Source: Paracoccus aerius (GTDB lineage: Bacteria; Pseudomonadota; Alphaproteobacteria; Rhodobacterales; Rhodobacteraceae). Taken from it: a DNA stretch of 64,000 nt. Location of the stretch: the NCBI RefSeq assembly GCF_014656455.1, contig NZ_BNCL01000003.1:62001-126000 (forward strand). The letters run 5' to 3'. The position numbers and the translations under genes are program-made. The notes below the pieces were generated by a model. That model was not told the DNA's origin. It did not search any database and worked only from the letters and a program-made list of their open reading frames with translations. Shown one piece after another: positions 37,264 through 46,890 of this stretch (position 1 is the stretch's first letter; each line of letters opens with the position of its first letter).

Positions 37264-37352
37264 AGGTTGGTGCGCGTTTTCAAGGAAAGCCGAAAGCTGA
37301 TCTGCCGCTTTTGCAGATTGTGAAGTGACCGCCCTCGCAGTATGGCGGGATC

Positions 37353-38723
37353 ATGACCCGTTATCTGCCTCATATTGCCGCGACCCTGTCGCTGGGCCTG
37401 CCCCTGATCGGCAGCCATCTGGCACGCATGGCCATCGGCGTCGGCGATACGGTGATGGTCGGATGGTACGGCGTGGACGCCTTGGCCGGGTTGGTCATCG
37501 CCACCTCGTTCTTCCACATCCTGTTCTTCCTGGGCATGGGCTTCGGCACCGGCGTGCTGGGCCTGATCGCCACCGCAATTGCCCGCGGCGACGAGACCGA
37601 GGTGCGGCGCGAAACACGCATGGCCCTGTGGCTGTCCAGCGGCTTCGGGCTGGCAGTCATGCCCTTGATGTGGTTTTCCGAACCGATCCTGTCCGCGCTT
37701 GGGCAGTCCCCGGTCGTCGCGGCCTATGCGCAGGAATATCTGCGCATTGCCGGCTGGGGCCTGGCGGTCGTCCTGTGCCAGTTGACGCTGAACTCCTATC
37801 TGGCGGCGATGGAGCGGACGCAGGTCGTGATGTGGGTGACGCTGGCGGGGCTGCCGGTGAACGTCGCGCTGAACTGGATCCTGATCTTCGGCAACCTGGG
37901 GGCGCCGGAACTGGGCGTCGCGGGCGCGGCCATCGCCAGCCTGACGGTCCAGTGGCTGCAACTGTTCCTGCTGGTCGCCTATGCGATCTGGCTGCCGATG
38001 GCGCGCAAGTACAACCTGTTCCAGCGGCTTTGGCGGCCCGACTGGTCGGCGCTTCGCCGCGTGGCCTCGATCGGGCTGCCCATCGGCCTGACCATGGTGG
38101 CCGAGGGAGGGCTGTTCGTCGGGTCGAACATCATGATGGGCTGGATCGGCACGCAGGAACTGGCCGCGCACGGGATCGCGCTGCAGATCACCGCGATCGC
38201 CTTCATGGCGCATCTGGGCCTGTCCAATGCCGCGACGATCCGCGTGGGCCAGGCCAAGGGGCGCAACGACCCCGTCTTCATGCGCGACGCGGCCATGACC
38301 GTCACCTGGATGTCGCTGGCCTTCGCCTGCTTGACCATCCTGCTGTTCCTGACCGCCGCCGTGCCGCTGGTGCGGCTGTATCTGGACCCGTCCGATCCGC
38401 AGGCCGGGGCGATCATCCGCATCGGCGCGGGCCTGCTGTTCTTCGCGGCCCTGTTCCAGCTTGCCGACGCGCTGCAGGTGCTGGCCCTGGGTTTCCTGCG
38501 GGGCGTTCATGACACGCGCGTGCCGATGTGGATCGCGGGCTTCAGCTATTGGGTGGTGGGGATGCCCGTCGCCTGGGGGCTGGCCTTCCCGCTGGGCTAT
38601 GGTCCGGCCGGGTTGTGGGTGGGCCTTTGCGTCGGGTTGACGGTGGCTGCGGCGCTGCTGCTGGTTCGGTTCTGGCGGGGACACGCGCGCGGGGTCTGGA
38701 CCCGTCCCGCCGCGGCAGTCTAA
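37353..38723 (+). CDS. MATE family efflux transporter
   Basis: A 456-residue transporter with twelve predicted helices in two halves, including LPLIGSHLARMAIGVGDTVMVG at the start of the first half and GLPIGLTMVAEGGLFVGSNIM at the start of the second. These are the NorM/DinF-type MATE signatures. It exports cationic drugs or metabolites against Na+ or H+. The ATG at 37353 lies just downstream of GGCGGGATC. A RAM-domain gene follows. Confidence 0.9.
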   Translation: MTRYLPHIAATLSLGLPLIGSHLARMAIGVGDTVMVGWYGVDALAGLVIATSFFHILFFLGMGFGTGVLGLIATAIARGDETEVRRETRMALWLSSGFGLAVMPLMWFSEPILSALGQSPVVAAYAQEYLRIAGWGLAVVLCQLTLNSYLAAMERTQVVMWVTLAGLPVNVALNWILIFGNLGAPELGVAGAAIASLTVQWLQLFLLVAYAIWLPMARKYNLFQRLWRPDWSALRRVASIGLPIGLTMVAEGGLFVGSNIMMGWIGTQELAAHGIALQITAIAFMAHLGLSNAATIRVGQAKGRNDPVFMRDAAMTVTWMSLAFACLTILLFLTAAVPLVRLYLDPSDPQAGAIIRIGAGLLFFAALFQLADALQVLALGFLRGVHDTRVPMWIAGFSYWVVGMPVAWGLAFPLGYGPAGLWVGLCVGLTVAAALLLVRFWRGHARGVWTRPAAAV

Positions 38724-38752
38724 CCTGCGCCCGATTGCAAAGGAGGCCACCC

Positions 38753-38989
38753 ATGCGACCCGTCTTCGTCCAGTTCCGCTGCGAGCCCGGCAAGACCTAT
38801 CAGGTCGCCGAGGCCATCTATGACCGGGAAGTCGTGAGCGAGCTTTACTCGACCTCGGGCGACTACGACCTGATCGCCAAGGTCTATATCCCGGAAGACG
38901 AGGATGTGGGCCGGTTTCTGTCTGAGAAGCTGTTCGACATTCCCCATATCAGCCGCACGCTGACCACGATGACCTTCCGCGCCTTCTGA
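38753..38989 (+). CDS. Stand-alone Lrp/AsnC effector-binding (RAM) domain protein
   Basis: A 78-residue protein that is only the ligand-binding half of Lrp/AsnC regulators (VFVQFRCEPGKTYQVAEAI, TSGDYDLIAKVYIP); it has no DNA-binding helix-turn-helix. Such stand-alone RAM/AsnC_trans_reg domains bind amino acids and may modulate enzymes or full-length Lrp partners. AAAGGAGG sits 6 bp before the ATG. Its stop overlaps the aminotransferase start by 1 bp, suggesting co-translation. Confidence 0.85.
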   Translation: MRPVFVQFRCEPGKTYQVAEAIYDREVVSELYSTSGDYDLIAKVYIPEDEDVGRFLSEKLFDIPHISRTLTTMTFRAF

Positions 38990-40092
38990 TGATCCGCCTT
39001 GCCCCGATCCCGGCGGGCCTGCCCGCCACCGTGCCCTTTGTCGGTCCCGAGACGCTGGAACGCCAGGCGGGCCGTCCCTTCGCCGCCCGACTTGGCGCGA
39101 ACGAGAACGGCTTCGGCCCCAGCCCCCGCGCCCTTGCCGCGATGCAGGCGGCGGCGGGCGAGGTCTGGAAATACGGCGATCCGACCAATCACGACCTGAC
39201 CCGCGCCCTTGCGGCTCATCACGGCGTCCGGCCCCGGAACATCGTCGTGGGCGAGGGGATCGACGGGCTTCTGGGCCTGCTGGTGCGGCTGACCGTCGCG
39301 CCGGGCGACGTGGTGGTGACCTCGGACGGGGCGTATCCGACCTTCAACTTCCATGTCGCGGGCTTCGGCGGCTGCCTGAACAAGGTGCCATACCGAAACG
39401 AAGCCGAGGATCCGCAGGCCCTGCTGGACCGCGTCCGGCAGGTGGGCGCGCGGCTGGTCTATCTGGCGAATCCCGACAATCCCATGGGAAGCTGGCACGA
39501 CGGCACGGTGATCCGGACGATGCTGGACGATCTGCCGGAAGGCACGCTGCTGATCCTGGACGAGGCCTATGCCGAATTCGCCCCGGCCGACGCCCTTCCT
39601 GACATCGACGCAGACGATCCGCGCGTCATCCGGATGCGGACCTTTTCCAAGGCTTATGGCATGGCGGGCGCGCGGGTGGGCTATGCCATGGGCCATCCGG
39701 ACCTGATCGCCGCCTTCGACCGGGTGCGAAACCATTTCGGCGTGAATCGCATCGGCCAGGCAGGCGCCCTTGCGGCCTTGCAAGATCGAGACTGGCTGGC
39801 CCGGACCGTGGCGCAGGTGGCGACCGCTCGGGCCCGGATCGGCGCCATTGCCGGGGACAACGGCATGACGGCGCTGCCTTCGGCCACCAATTTCGTCGCC
39901 GTCGATACCGGCCGCGACGGCGCCTTCGCCCGCGGCCTGGTGGATGCGCTTGCGGCAGAAGGCGTGTTCATCCGGATGCCCGGGGTCGCGCCCCTGAACC
40001 GCTGCATCCGCATCAGCTGCGCGCCCGACGCCGAACTGGATATCCTGGCCGAGGCCTTGCCCCGGGCCGTCGCGGCGGTCAGTCGCGCATGA
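38989..40092 (+). CDS. Histidinol-phosphate aminotransferase-like PLP aminotransferase
   Basis: A 367-residue fold-type I aminotransferase. The PLP lysine lies in TFSKAYGMAGARVGYAM, with LANPDNPMGSW and LILDEAYAEF as other cofactor contacts. It is HisC-like, but family members next to RAM domains may act on other amino acids, so the substrate is not certain. It begins 1 bp inside the RAM-domain gene end. Its 3' end overlaps the convergent DUF1992 gene by 14 bp. Confidence 0.85.
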   Translation: MIRLAPIPAGLPATVPFVGPETLERQAGRPFAARLGANENGFGPSPRALAAMQAAAGEVWKYGDPTNHDLTRALAAHHGVRPRNIVVGEGIDGLLGLLVRLTVAPGDVVVTSDGAYPTFNFHVAGFGGCLNKVPYRNEAEDPQALLDRVRQVGARLVYLANPDNPMGSWHDGTVIRTMLDDLPEGTLLILDEAYAEFAPADALPDIDADDPRVIRMRTFSKAYGMAGARVGYAMGHPDLIAAFDRVRNHFGVNRIGQAGALAALQDRDWLARTVAQVATARARIGAIAGDNGMTALPSATNFVAVDTGRDGAFARGLVDALAAEGVFIRMPGVAPLNRCIRISCAPDAELDILAEALPRAVAAVSRA

Positions 40093-40402
40093 AGCGGCGC
40101 CGGGCTTCCTCGGCGATGGCCTGGCGCATCTGAAGCCGCGCGATCTCGGCCAGAAGGGCCGTGCGTTCCGGGCCTTCTGGCAGGCTGGCCAGGCGTTCCT
40201 GCGCGGCGATGACCTGCTTTTTCAGCACGATCTCCTCGGGCAGGACGCCCGCTTGGGCCATGATCCGAAAGCCTACCGCCGTGCCGTCCTCGCCCGCCGG
40301 GCGGTCGGGCAGGGGCTTGCCCTCGCCCTTAAGGCCCGAGAGCTTTCCCTCGGCCCGCGCCTTCAGCATCATCCGTTCGGCGATCCGGTCCAGCCAGCCC
40401 AT
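40079..40402 (-). CDS. DUF1992 protein
   Basis: A 107-residue protein with the DUF1992 domain, found also in the DnaJ-like DNAJC28 of eukaryotes but without a J-domain here. WLDRIAERMMLKARAEGKLSGLKGEGKPLP is the conserved first half. The remainder is helical and charged. The ATG at 40402 (MGWLDRIAERM) is the family start. It overlaps the aminotransferase 3' end by 14 bp. Confidence 0.85.
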   Translation of the reverse strand: MGWLDRIAERMMLKARAEGKLSGLKGEGKPLPDRPAGEDGTAVGFRIMAQAGVLPEEIVLKKQVIAAQERLASLPEGPERTALLAEIARLQMRQAIAEEARRRFMRD

Positions 40403-40464
40403 CCCGGCACCCCCTGAAGCCTTGTTGCGGTCCCCGGCCCCGCATCGAGGGCCGAGGAGTGTCG

Positions 40465-43400
40465 TCACATCGCGGCCAACTGCGCCAAGGCCGATTTCAA
40501 CCGCGCCAGGTCGTCGTCAAGCGCTGCCAGCTTCTCTCGCGTTTCCTCGATGACTTCAGGTTCAGCGTTTTCGACGAACTTCGGATTCCCAAGCCGCTTG
40601 CGCAACCCGTCGGCGTCCTTTTCGGTCTTGCCGACGGCTTTCTGCAGACGCGCGGTTTCGGCCGAGACGTCGATCACCTCGCCGATGGGCAGGGCAAAGC
40701 TGGCCCCCTGCGCTGCGACCGCGATCATGCCCTTGCCCGCCGCGCCATCGACCGGCGCATTGACCCGCGCCAGACGCTCGATCAGCGGCCCATTGGCGGT
40801 CAGCGCCGCGCGTGCGGCTGCATCCGCCTCGGTCACGACCAGGTCCAGCTTGGCGCCGGCCGGCACGCCCATCTGGGCGCGGGCGGAGCGCACTGCCTCG
40901 ATCAGCGAAATCACCCAGTTCATCTGGCAGTCGGCATCTGCGTCGATCAGTTCGGCACCATAGTCGGGCCAGTCGCCATGGACCAGCATCTTCGACCGAT
41001 CCCCGGTCAGAGACCACAGTTCCTCGGTCACGAAGGGCATGATCGGGTGCAGCAGCAGATAGCACTGGTCCAGCACCCAGCCCATCGTGGCGCGGGTTTC
41101 GTCGGCGTGATCGCCGTCGAACAGGGGCTTGGCGAATTCCACATACCAGTCGCAGACCTTGCCCCAGACAAAGGCGTAAAGCCCGTTCGCAGCATCGTTG
41201 AAGCGGTATGTCGCAAGCGCCTCGTCCGTGGCCAGCCGGATGCTCGCGACCTCGCCGATGATCCAGCGGTTCACGGTGTGGCTGGGCTGGGGCATGGCGC
41301 CGCCGCCGCGCACGCCGTTCATCTCGGCAAAGCGCGTCGCGTTCCAGATCTTGGTGACGAAGTTGCGCGCCCCCTCGACATGCTTCGGCCCCAGCTTGGG
41401 GTCGCGGCCCATCGCGGCCATGCCGGTCAGGGTCATGCGCAGCGCATCGGCGCCGTATTCGTCGATCAGCGACAGCGGGTCGATGACGTTGCCCTTCGAC
41501 TTCGACATCTTCGCGCCCTTTTCGTCGCGCACGAGGCCGTGGACATAGACGGTGCGGAAGGGCACGTCGCCCGCCACCTCAAGCTGCATCATCATCATCC
41601 GGGCGACCCAGAAGAAGATGATGTCGAAGCCGGTGACAAGGACGTCGGTCGGGAAATACCGGCGCAGTTCAGGCGTGTCTTCAGGCCAGCCCAGCGTGCC
41701 CAGCGGCCACAGGCCCGAGGAAAACCAGGTGTCCAGCACGTCCGGGTCGCGCCAGACCGGATAAACCAGCCGGGTCGGATCCTGGGTCAGGTTGTAATCG
41801 GCCAGACCACGCGCGAAGGCGTCGATGGCGGCATTGCGGTCGGTGCATTCGACGATCCGGGCGATCTCGAGCGGCTGGGGCAGGCCGGCGATGGAATCGC
41901 GGAACTGCTCGGCCACCTCGGCAAAGCTGGCGGCGGCGTGGTGGATTTCGTCGCGGTGGACCAGGCCTTCTTCCAGCAGCGCGAAAATCTCCACGTCGTC
42001 AAGCGCACCGTCCTGGTCATCCTCGACCTGGCCTTCCAGCGACAGGTCGAGGCCATACCAGACCGGGATCTGGTGGCCCCACCACAATTGTCGGCTGATC
42101 GTCCAGGGTTCAATATTCTCAAGCCAGTTGAAATAGACCTTCTTGTGCTGTTCCGGCAGGATCTCGGTCCGGCCGGACCGGACGGCGTCAAGTGCGGGGC
42201 CGACGATGCGGGCTGTGTCCACGAACCACTGGTCGGTCAGCATGGGTTCGATCACCACGCCGGACCGGTCGCCGAAGGGCTGCATGATCGGCTTGCTGTC
42301 CACGACCGGACGGCGTTCCAAGTGTTCCGACCCGGTGTCCGCGTCGATTTCCTTGTGCAGATAGGTGACGGCCAGGCCTTCGGCATTGATCTGCGCGACG
42401 ACGCGCTTGCGGGCCTCCAGCCGGTCCAGGCCGCGCAGATCCTCGGGCACCAGGTTGACGTTGGACACGTCGCCCACATCCTCGCCCCGCGCCGCGCGAG
42501 ATGCGATTTCGGCGCTTTCGGCATAGGACAGCCCGTCAGCGCGCATCGCGCCCTTGCTGTCCATCAGCGCGTAAAGCGGGATGCCGTTGCGCTGTGCCAC
42601 GCCATAGTCGTTGAAATCATGCGCGCCGGTGATCTTGACCGCGCCGGACCCGAAATCGGGATCGGGATATTCGTCGGTGATGATCGGGATCAGGCGGCGG
42701 TGTTCGCGCGGCCCCACCGGGATCTCGCACAGCTTGCCGACGATGGGGGCATAGCGCGCGTCGTCCGGATGCACCGCCACCGCGCCGTCGCCCAGCATGG
42801 TTTCGGGGCGGGTGGTGGCAATGGAAATGTAATCGCGCGTCTCGCGCAGCGTGACGTTCCCGTCGGCGTCGCGTTCGACGTACTCATAGGTCTCGCCGCC
42901 GGCCAGCGGGTATTTGAAATGCCACATGTGGCCCGGAACCTCGCGGTTCTCGACCTCGAGATCGCTGATTGCGGTTTCGAAATGCGGATCCCAGTTCACC
43001 AGCCGCTTGCCGCGATAGATGATGCCCTTGTTATACAGATCCACGAAGACCCGGATCACCGCGTCGTGGAAATTGCCTTCCTCGCCCGCAGGGGCGCCGG
43101 GCGCGCCCGACATGGTGAAGGCGTTGCGGGACCAGTCGCAGGATGCGCCAAGGCGCTTCAACTGGTTGATGATCGTGTCGCCGGATTCCCGCTTCCAGTC
43201 CCAGATCTTGGCAGTGAAGGCCTCGCGCCCGATGCTGCGGCGGTCGGGTTCCTGGCGTTGCGCCATCTGGCGTTCAACGACCATTTGCGTTGCGATGCCC
43301 GCATGGTCCTGGCCGGGCTGCCACAGCGTATCGAAGCCGCGCATCCGGTGCCAGCGGATCAGGATGTCCTGCAGCGTGTTGTTGAAGGCATGGCCGATAT

Positions 43401-43554
43401 GCAGGCTGCCGGTGACGTTCGGCGGCGGGATCATCACGGTGAATGTTTCGGACCGTCGGGCATTGGCCCCGGCGGCGAATGCATTCGCCCGTTCCCATTC
43501 CGCACTGATCCTGGCCTCGGCGGCCTTGGCGTCAAAGCTTTTGTCCATGCTCAT
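40465..43554 (-). CDS. valS: Valyl-tRNA synthetase
   Basis: A 1029-residue class I aminoacyl-tRNA synthetase that charges tRNA-Val. The HIGH-type motif is [12 protein letters not shown] and the KMSKS motif is [11 protein letters not shown] large editing insertion sits between them. The C-terminal segment ([19 protein letters not shown]) is the Val-type coiled coil. The ATG at 43554 has AAGGGGA upstream. The length is a little over the E. coli protein, as usual for alphaproteobacteria. It is separated by about 118 bp from the gene cluster upstream. Confidence 0.96.
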   Translation of the reverse strand: MSMDKSFDAKAAEARISAEWERANAFAAGANARRSETFTVMIPPPNVTGSLHIGHAFNNTLQDILIRWHRMRGFDTLWQPGQDHAGIATQMVVERQMAQRQEPDRRSIGREAFTAKIWDWKRESGDTIINQLKRLGASCDWSRNAFTMSGAPGAPAGEEGNFHDAVIRVFVDLYNKGIIYRGKRLVNWDPHFETAISDLEVENREVPGHMWHFKYPLAGGETYEYVERDADGNVTLRETRDYISIATTRPETMLGDGAVAVHPDDARYAPIVGKLCEIPVGPREHRRLIPIITDEYPDPDFGSGAVKITGAHDFNDYGVAQRNGIPLYALMDSKGAMRADGLSYAESAEIASRAARGEDVGDVSNVNLVPEDLRGLDRLEARKRVVAQINAEGLAVTYLHKEIDADTGSEHLERRPVVDSKPIMQPFGDRSGVVIEPMLTDQWFVDTARIVGPALDAVRSGRTEILPEQHKKVYFNWLENIEPWTISRQLWWGHQIPVWYGLDLSLEGQVEDDQDGALDDVEIFALLEEGLVHRDEIHHAAASFAEVAEQFRDSIAGLPQPLEIARIVECTDRNAAIDAFARGLADYNLTQDPTRLVYPVWRDPDVLDTWFSSGLWPLGTLGWPEDTPELRRYFPTDVLVTGFDIIFFWVARMMMMQLEVAGDVPFRTVYVHGLVRDEKGAKMSKSKGNVIDPLSLIDEYGADALRMTLTGMAAMGRDPKLGPKHVEGARNFVTKIWNATRFAEMNGVRGGGAMPQPSHTVNRWIIGEVASIRLATDEALATYRFNDAANGLYAFVWGKVCDWYVEFAKPLFDGDHADETRATMGWVLDQCYLLLHPIMPFVTEELWSLTGDRSKMLVHGDWPDYGAELIDADADCQMNWVISLIEAVRSARAQMGVPAGAKLDLVVTEADAAARAALTANGPLIERLARVNAPVDGAAGKGMIAVAAQGASFALPIGEVIDVSAETARLQKAVGKTEKDADGLRKRLGNPKFVENAEPEVIEETREKLAALDDDLARLKSALAQLAAM

Positions 43555-43672
43555 CTCGGCAGATCCCCTTCGCTTGGAAAGGGGATTAGCGAATGCAGGG
43601 GCAAAGGCCAAGGGATGGCTTGGGTCATGGCCGCGCCGCCACATCGCCCGGCGGCACGGCAGGGCGCAAGCG

Positions 43673-44020
43673 TCAGGTTTCGCCCTCGCGCGGTTGGCGG
43701 ACCAGCAGGACGGTGCCAGCGGGGTCCGAGGTCCAGTGCCCCGTCACCCCTTCCAGCGGTTCGAGTTCGTCGCGCAGCGGGCTGCCAAGTCGCGCCAGGG
43801 CGGCGTCCGGATCGTCGCTGAACAGTTCCAGCCAAAGATCGGCCTGCGCCTGATGGGGCACCCGGTCAAGCCACAGGGTGAAGCCGTTGAAGTCGAAGCC
43901 GATACTGTCCCGCATCTGTCGGGCGACCCGCAGGCCGATCCTGTCGCGATAGAAGGCGACCATCTCGTCCCATCGGTGCAGGGGCACCTTGATCGCGATG
44001 TTGCGCCCGGGGCCGATCAT
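43673..44020 (-). CDS. VOC/glyoxalase-fold protein (single domain)
   Basis: A 115-residue glyoxalase-superfamily protein ([17 protein letters not shown], then [13 protein letters not shown]). Metal-binding residues are not certain. It could act as a dioxygenase, lyase or antibiotic-binding protein; none is supported specifically. Its start overlaps the upstream GST gene by 4 bp. It is the last gene of the cluster read from the DUF1428 gene. Confidence 0.75.
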   Translation of the reverse strand: MIGPGRNIAIKVPLHRWDEMVAFYRDRIGLRVARQMRDSIGFDFNGFTLWLDRVPHQAQADLWLELFSDDPDAALARLGSPLRDELEPLEGVTGHWTSDPAGTVLLVRQPREGET

Positions 44021-44658
44021 GCCGCCCCCGCCTTTTCATCGGCTGCACGCCAATGCGCCAGGTGATCGGCCATGGCCTTTCCGAAGGCGGGCCGCCCTGT
44101 CGCGCGTTCGACATAGGCGGCAAGCCCGTGCAGGTCGTCCAGGAACCCGTTCTGCGCGGGAATGCGCAGGATGTCGGCCATCAGCAGGTCAGCCACGGTG
44201 AAGCCGTCGCCCGCCAGCCAGTCGCGCCCGCCCAGGGCGGCCTGCAACTGTGCCAGCCGCCGGCGCATCATGGGTTCGCGGCGGGCAGCGCCTGCCTCGT
44301 CCTTGTCGAAGACCTTGTTCACGATCCAGGCAAGGACAAAGGGCTCGACGCTGTTCAGCGCGGCGATCAGCCATTGCTGGACATGCGGGCGCTGCGCTTG
44401 TGGCATCAGAACCGTGCCCTCTGCCAGATGCAGCAGGATCGCGCCCGATTCGAACAGCGTCAGGTCGCCGTCGCGGATGAACGGCACCTGGGCGAAGGGC
44501 TGCTGCGCGACATGGTCCGGGGACTTGTCCCGCAGCGGCACCGTCTCGACCCGATAAGGCCGTCCCAGTTCCTCTAGCATCCAGCGGACGCGGATATCGC
44601 GCACGAAGCCGCGCGGAAAGTCGGGCACCCAGTCATAGGTGGTCAGGACCAGCGTCAT
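44017..44658 (-). CDS. Glutathione S-transferase
   Basis: A 213-residue GST: the thioredoxin-like N-terminal domain (LVLTTYDWVPDF, then QVPFIRDGDLTLFESGAILLHL, where ESGAI is the glutathione-binding motif) and a helical C-terminal domain (LAGDGFTVADLLMADILR). It conjugates glutathione to electrophiles; no substrate is indicated. It overlaps both neighbours by 4 bp, so all four genes are co-transcribed. Confidence 0.9.
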   Translation of the reverse strand: MTLVLTTYDWVPDFPRGFVRDIRVRWMLEELGRPYRVETVPLRDKSPDHVAQQPFAQVPFIRDGDLTLFESGAILLHLAEGTVLMPQAQRPHVQQWLIAALNSVEPFVLAWIVNKVFDKDEAGAARREPMMRRRLAQLQAALGGRDWLAGDGFTVADLLMADILRIPAQNGFLDDLHGLAAYVERATGRPAFGKAMADHLAHWRAADEKAGAA

Positions 44659-45446
44659 GATGTTTCCTCAAGCGGGCCGACCAAAGCGAACCAGGCGCCC
44701 TGCGGGTCGGTGGCGACGGCGATATGGGCGCCGCCGGGAACCTCTTGCGGGCCGTGCTGAATGGTGCCGCCACCGTCCCTGATCCGCTGGATGGCCGGGT
44801 TGATGCCGTTCACGCCGAAATAGGACAGCCAGCAGGGCTGCGGCGCGTTGCCCAGGCCCATCATGCCGCCGATATCGCCGCCGTCATGACGGAACAGCTG
44901 GTAGGTGCCCATCGGACCCATGTCCATCGCATCCGATTTCTGCCAGCCGAAGATGCGGGCATAGAAGTCGAAGCCCGCCGCAGGATCGCTGGACATCAGT
45001 TCTGTCCAGTTGCCGTGGCCGGCCTTTTTCTGATCGAAGGCCTGGGTCTGGCGGCCATCCTCCATCGGCAGGGTGGCAAGGATCCCGAAGGGCGCCCCCT
45101 GCGGGTCCGAGGCCACCGCAAACCGGCCGGTGCCGGGAATGTCGGACGGGCCTGCATGGATCTGCCCGCCCGCCGCGCGGATGTCATCGGCCGCCTGATC
45201 GGCATCGTCCACCCCGAAATACAGCGTCCAGTTGGGCGGCATTCCCTCCATGCCATCGGGGATCTCCATCAGCCCCGCCACCATGTCGCCATCGGCGGTG
45301 GCAAGGTGGTAGGTCAGCCCCTCCATCCCGCTGTCGGCGATGCGCCAGCCCAGGACGCTGGCATAGAAATCGCCCGCCGCGGCCAGTTGCCCCTTGGCCG
45401 TCGCAAGCTCGAACCAGATCGGATGTCCGTGAACCTTGGCCATCAC
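44655..45446 (-). CDS. Two-domain VOC/glyoxalase-fold protein
   Basis: A 263-residue protein with two glyoxalase domains in tandem (GHPIWFELATAKGQLAAAGDFYASVLGWRI, and from about residue 140 WTELMSSDPAAGFDFYARIFGW). The second half ends with a repeat of the PGTGRFAVASDPQGA pattern (GGAHIAVATDPQGAWF). It resembles hydroxylase-accessory/VOC proteins of unknown role. Start codon 45446 or 45443. It overlaps the DUF1428 gene by 4 bp. Confidence 0.85.
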   Translation of the reverse strand: MMAKVHGHPIWFELATAKGQLAAAGDFYASVLGWRIADSGMEGLTYHLATADGDMVAGLMEIPDGMEGMPPNWTLYFGVDDADQAADDIRAAGGQIHAGPSDIPGTGRFAVASDPQGAPFGILATLPMEDGRQTQAFDQKKAGHGNWTELMSSDPAAGFDFYARIFGWQKSDAMDMGPMGTYQLFRHDGGDIGGMMGLGNAPQPCWLSYFGVNGINPAIQRIRDGGGTIQHGPQEVPGGAHIAVATDPQGAWFALVGPLEETS

Positions 45447-46171
45447 TGCACCCCAGCCTTGCTGTCGAAGACCGGCGTGAAGCCGCCCCAGAACATGCGC
45501 ATCCCGTCAAAGGGCATGGAGGGCATCTCCATCCCCGCCATCTCGGATTCCATCTGCCGGGCGGCATTGTCGCAGGTGGCGCGGTCGGGCCATTCGATCC
45601 AGGAAAACAGCGGCACCTCTCCGTCCTTTGCCTGGGTGGCACGATAGAAATCGGTCTGCGTGCCGTGGGGAACATCGGTGCCCCAGCATTCCACCTGCCA
45701 TGTGGCGCCCAGGCGGCGGAACATCTCGGTCGCGCTTTGGGCCATGTCGATATAGGCCTGCTTCTTTTCCTCGGGCGCGGCCAGCACGAACCCCTGGACA
45801 TAGCTGCCGGGGCGGCTTTCGCCCACCTCGACAATGGGGGTGAAGCCGCCCCAGAACATGCGCTTTCCGTCAAAGGGCATGGCGGGCATCTCGGGCAGGT
45901 CGGTGCCATCCTCCATGCTGGCCCAGGCCGCGTCGCAGGTTTCGCGGTCCGGCCATTCGACCCAGGAAAACAGCGGCACCTCGTCCTCGGCCGCCTGGGT
46001 CGCGCGATAGAAGTCCGTCTGTCGGCCGTGCTTCACGTCCTCGCCCAGGCATTCGACCATGCGCAGCGCGCCGCGTTTCTGGAACCAGGGCCAGCCAGCC
46101 TTGGCATGGGCAATGAAGGCATCCTTGTTGGCCGCCGGAACGGCTGCGACAAAGCCGGAAATATAGGTCAT
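45443..46171 (-). CDS. DUF1428 protein with tandem duplicated domains
   Basis: A 242-residue protein made of two DUF1428 domains. The first has ISGFVAAVPAANKDAFIAHA and RMVECLGEDV with FDGKRMFWGGFTP. The second repeats it (VQGFVLAAPEEKKQAYIDMA, QVECWGTDVPHGTQTDFYRA, FDGMRMFWGGFTP). Family members are normally about 120 residues, so this is an internal duplication. The function is unknown. AGGGAGGAG precedes the ATG. It is divergent from an HxlR regulator, which is the likely controller. Confidence 0.88.
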   Translation of the reverse strand: MTYISGFVAAVPAANKDAFIAHAKAGWPWFQKRGALRMVECLGEDVKHGRQTDFYRATQAAEDEVPLFSWVEWPDRETCDAAWASMEDGTDLPEMPAMPFDGKRMFWGGFTPIVEVGESRPGSYVQGFVLAAPEEKKQAYIDMAQSATEMFRRLGATWQVECWGTDVPHGTQTDFYRATQAKDGEVPLFSWIEWPDRATCDNAARQMESEMAGMEMPSMPFDGMRMFWGGFTPVFDSKAGVQ

Positions 46172-46216
46172 GAACTCCTCCCTCGGTCGGCAAAGCCCGA
46201 CAAAGGGATGGTGCCT

Positions 46217-46243
46217 GTTGCAGTATGAAAAAGCAACTGATAC
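46217..46243. promoter_or_regulatory. Inverted repeats in the HxlR-DUF1428 divergent region
   Basis: The 80-bp gap between the divergent genes carries GTTGC (46217-46221) with GCAAC (46233-46237), and an interleaved GTAT/ATAC pair (46223-46226, 46240-46243). The patch is AT-rich. HxlR proteins usually bind such short inverted repeats by their own gene, so this is a candidate operator; the exact half-sites are uncertain. Confidence 0.35.
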
Positions 46244-46251
46244 CGTGAGCC

Positions 46252-46881
46252 ATGACCGAGACCCGCCAGAACCCGCGCATCCGCTATGACGAAGGATGCC
46301 TTGCCGCCCATGCCCTGAACGTGGTGGGCGACCGCTGGGCGTTGCTGGTGGTGCGCGAGTTGATGCTGGCGCCCAAGCGGTTCCAGGCGATCCGCCACGG
46401 GCTGCCAGGCATCACCGCCGCCGTGCTGACCCAGCGGCTGACGCAACTGTCAGGCGCAGGCGTGGTCACGCATGACGCCGGGCTTTACGGGCTGACGGAT
46501 TCGGGGCGCGGGTTGATGCCGGTCCTGCAGGCGGCGTGCCGTTGGGGTGCGCTGCATCCGGGCCACGATCCCCGGCGCTTCATCAGCCCGACGGCCTTGG
46601 TGATCTCGATGACGGCGATGATCCGGGGGGGCGAGGGGCCGGTGACGGCCGGCCTGTCGATGGGGACCGAGGCTTACACCCTGCATCTTGCGCGCGGTGT
46701 CCTGCGTCCCGCAGCAGGTCAGGCGGACGCGGATTTCACCCTGTCGGGCGATGGCAACAGCTTGGCGCGGGCGGTCTACGGCCCGGTGCCGCTGGCCGAC
46801 CTGGCACGGGACGGGGTGATCGGGTTGGCGGGCGATCCGCGCGCGGCGCAGGATTTCGTGGACCTGTTCCGGTTGCGCTAG
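46252..46881 (+). CDS. HxlR-family transcriptional regulator with C-terminal extension
   Basis: A 209-residue protein. The N-terminal 100 residues are an HxlR winged helix (ALNVVGDRWALLVVRELMLAPKRFQAIRHGLPGITAAVLTQRL). The rest (FISPTALVISMTAMIRG onward) is an SCP2-like or ligand-binding extension seen in some HxlR members. No conserved redox cysteine is visible in the N-terminal helix, apart from one Cys near residue 17. Being divergent, it probably controls the DUF1428/VOC/GST cluster. Confidence 0.85.
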   Translation: MTETRQNPRIRYDEGCLAAHALNVVGDRWALLVVRELMLAPKRFQAIRHGLPGITAAVLTQRLTQLSGAGVVTHDAGLYGLTDSGRGLMPVLQAACRWGALHPGHDPRRFISPTALVISMTAMIRGGEGPVTAGLSMGTEAYTLHLARGVLRPAAGQADADFTLSGDGNSLARAVYGPVPLADLARDGVIGLAGDPRAAQDFVDLFRLR

Positions 46882-46890
46882 GCGACCCCA

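Noticed and set aside
40459..43821. A long open frame of about 1120 codons on the plus strand opposite valS
   Set aside because: Antisense shadow of a GC-rich gene; composition is Arg/His/Gln/Asp-heavy with no family features, and valS is certain.
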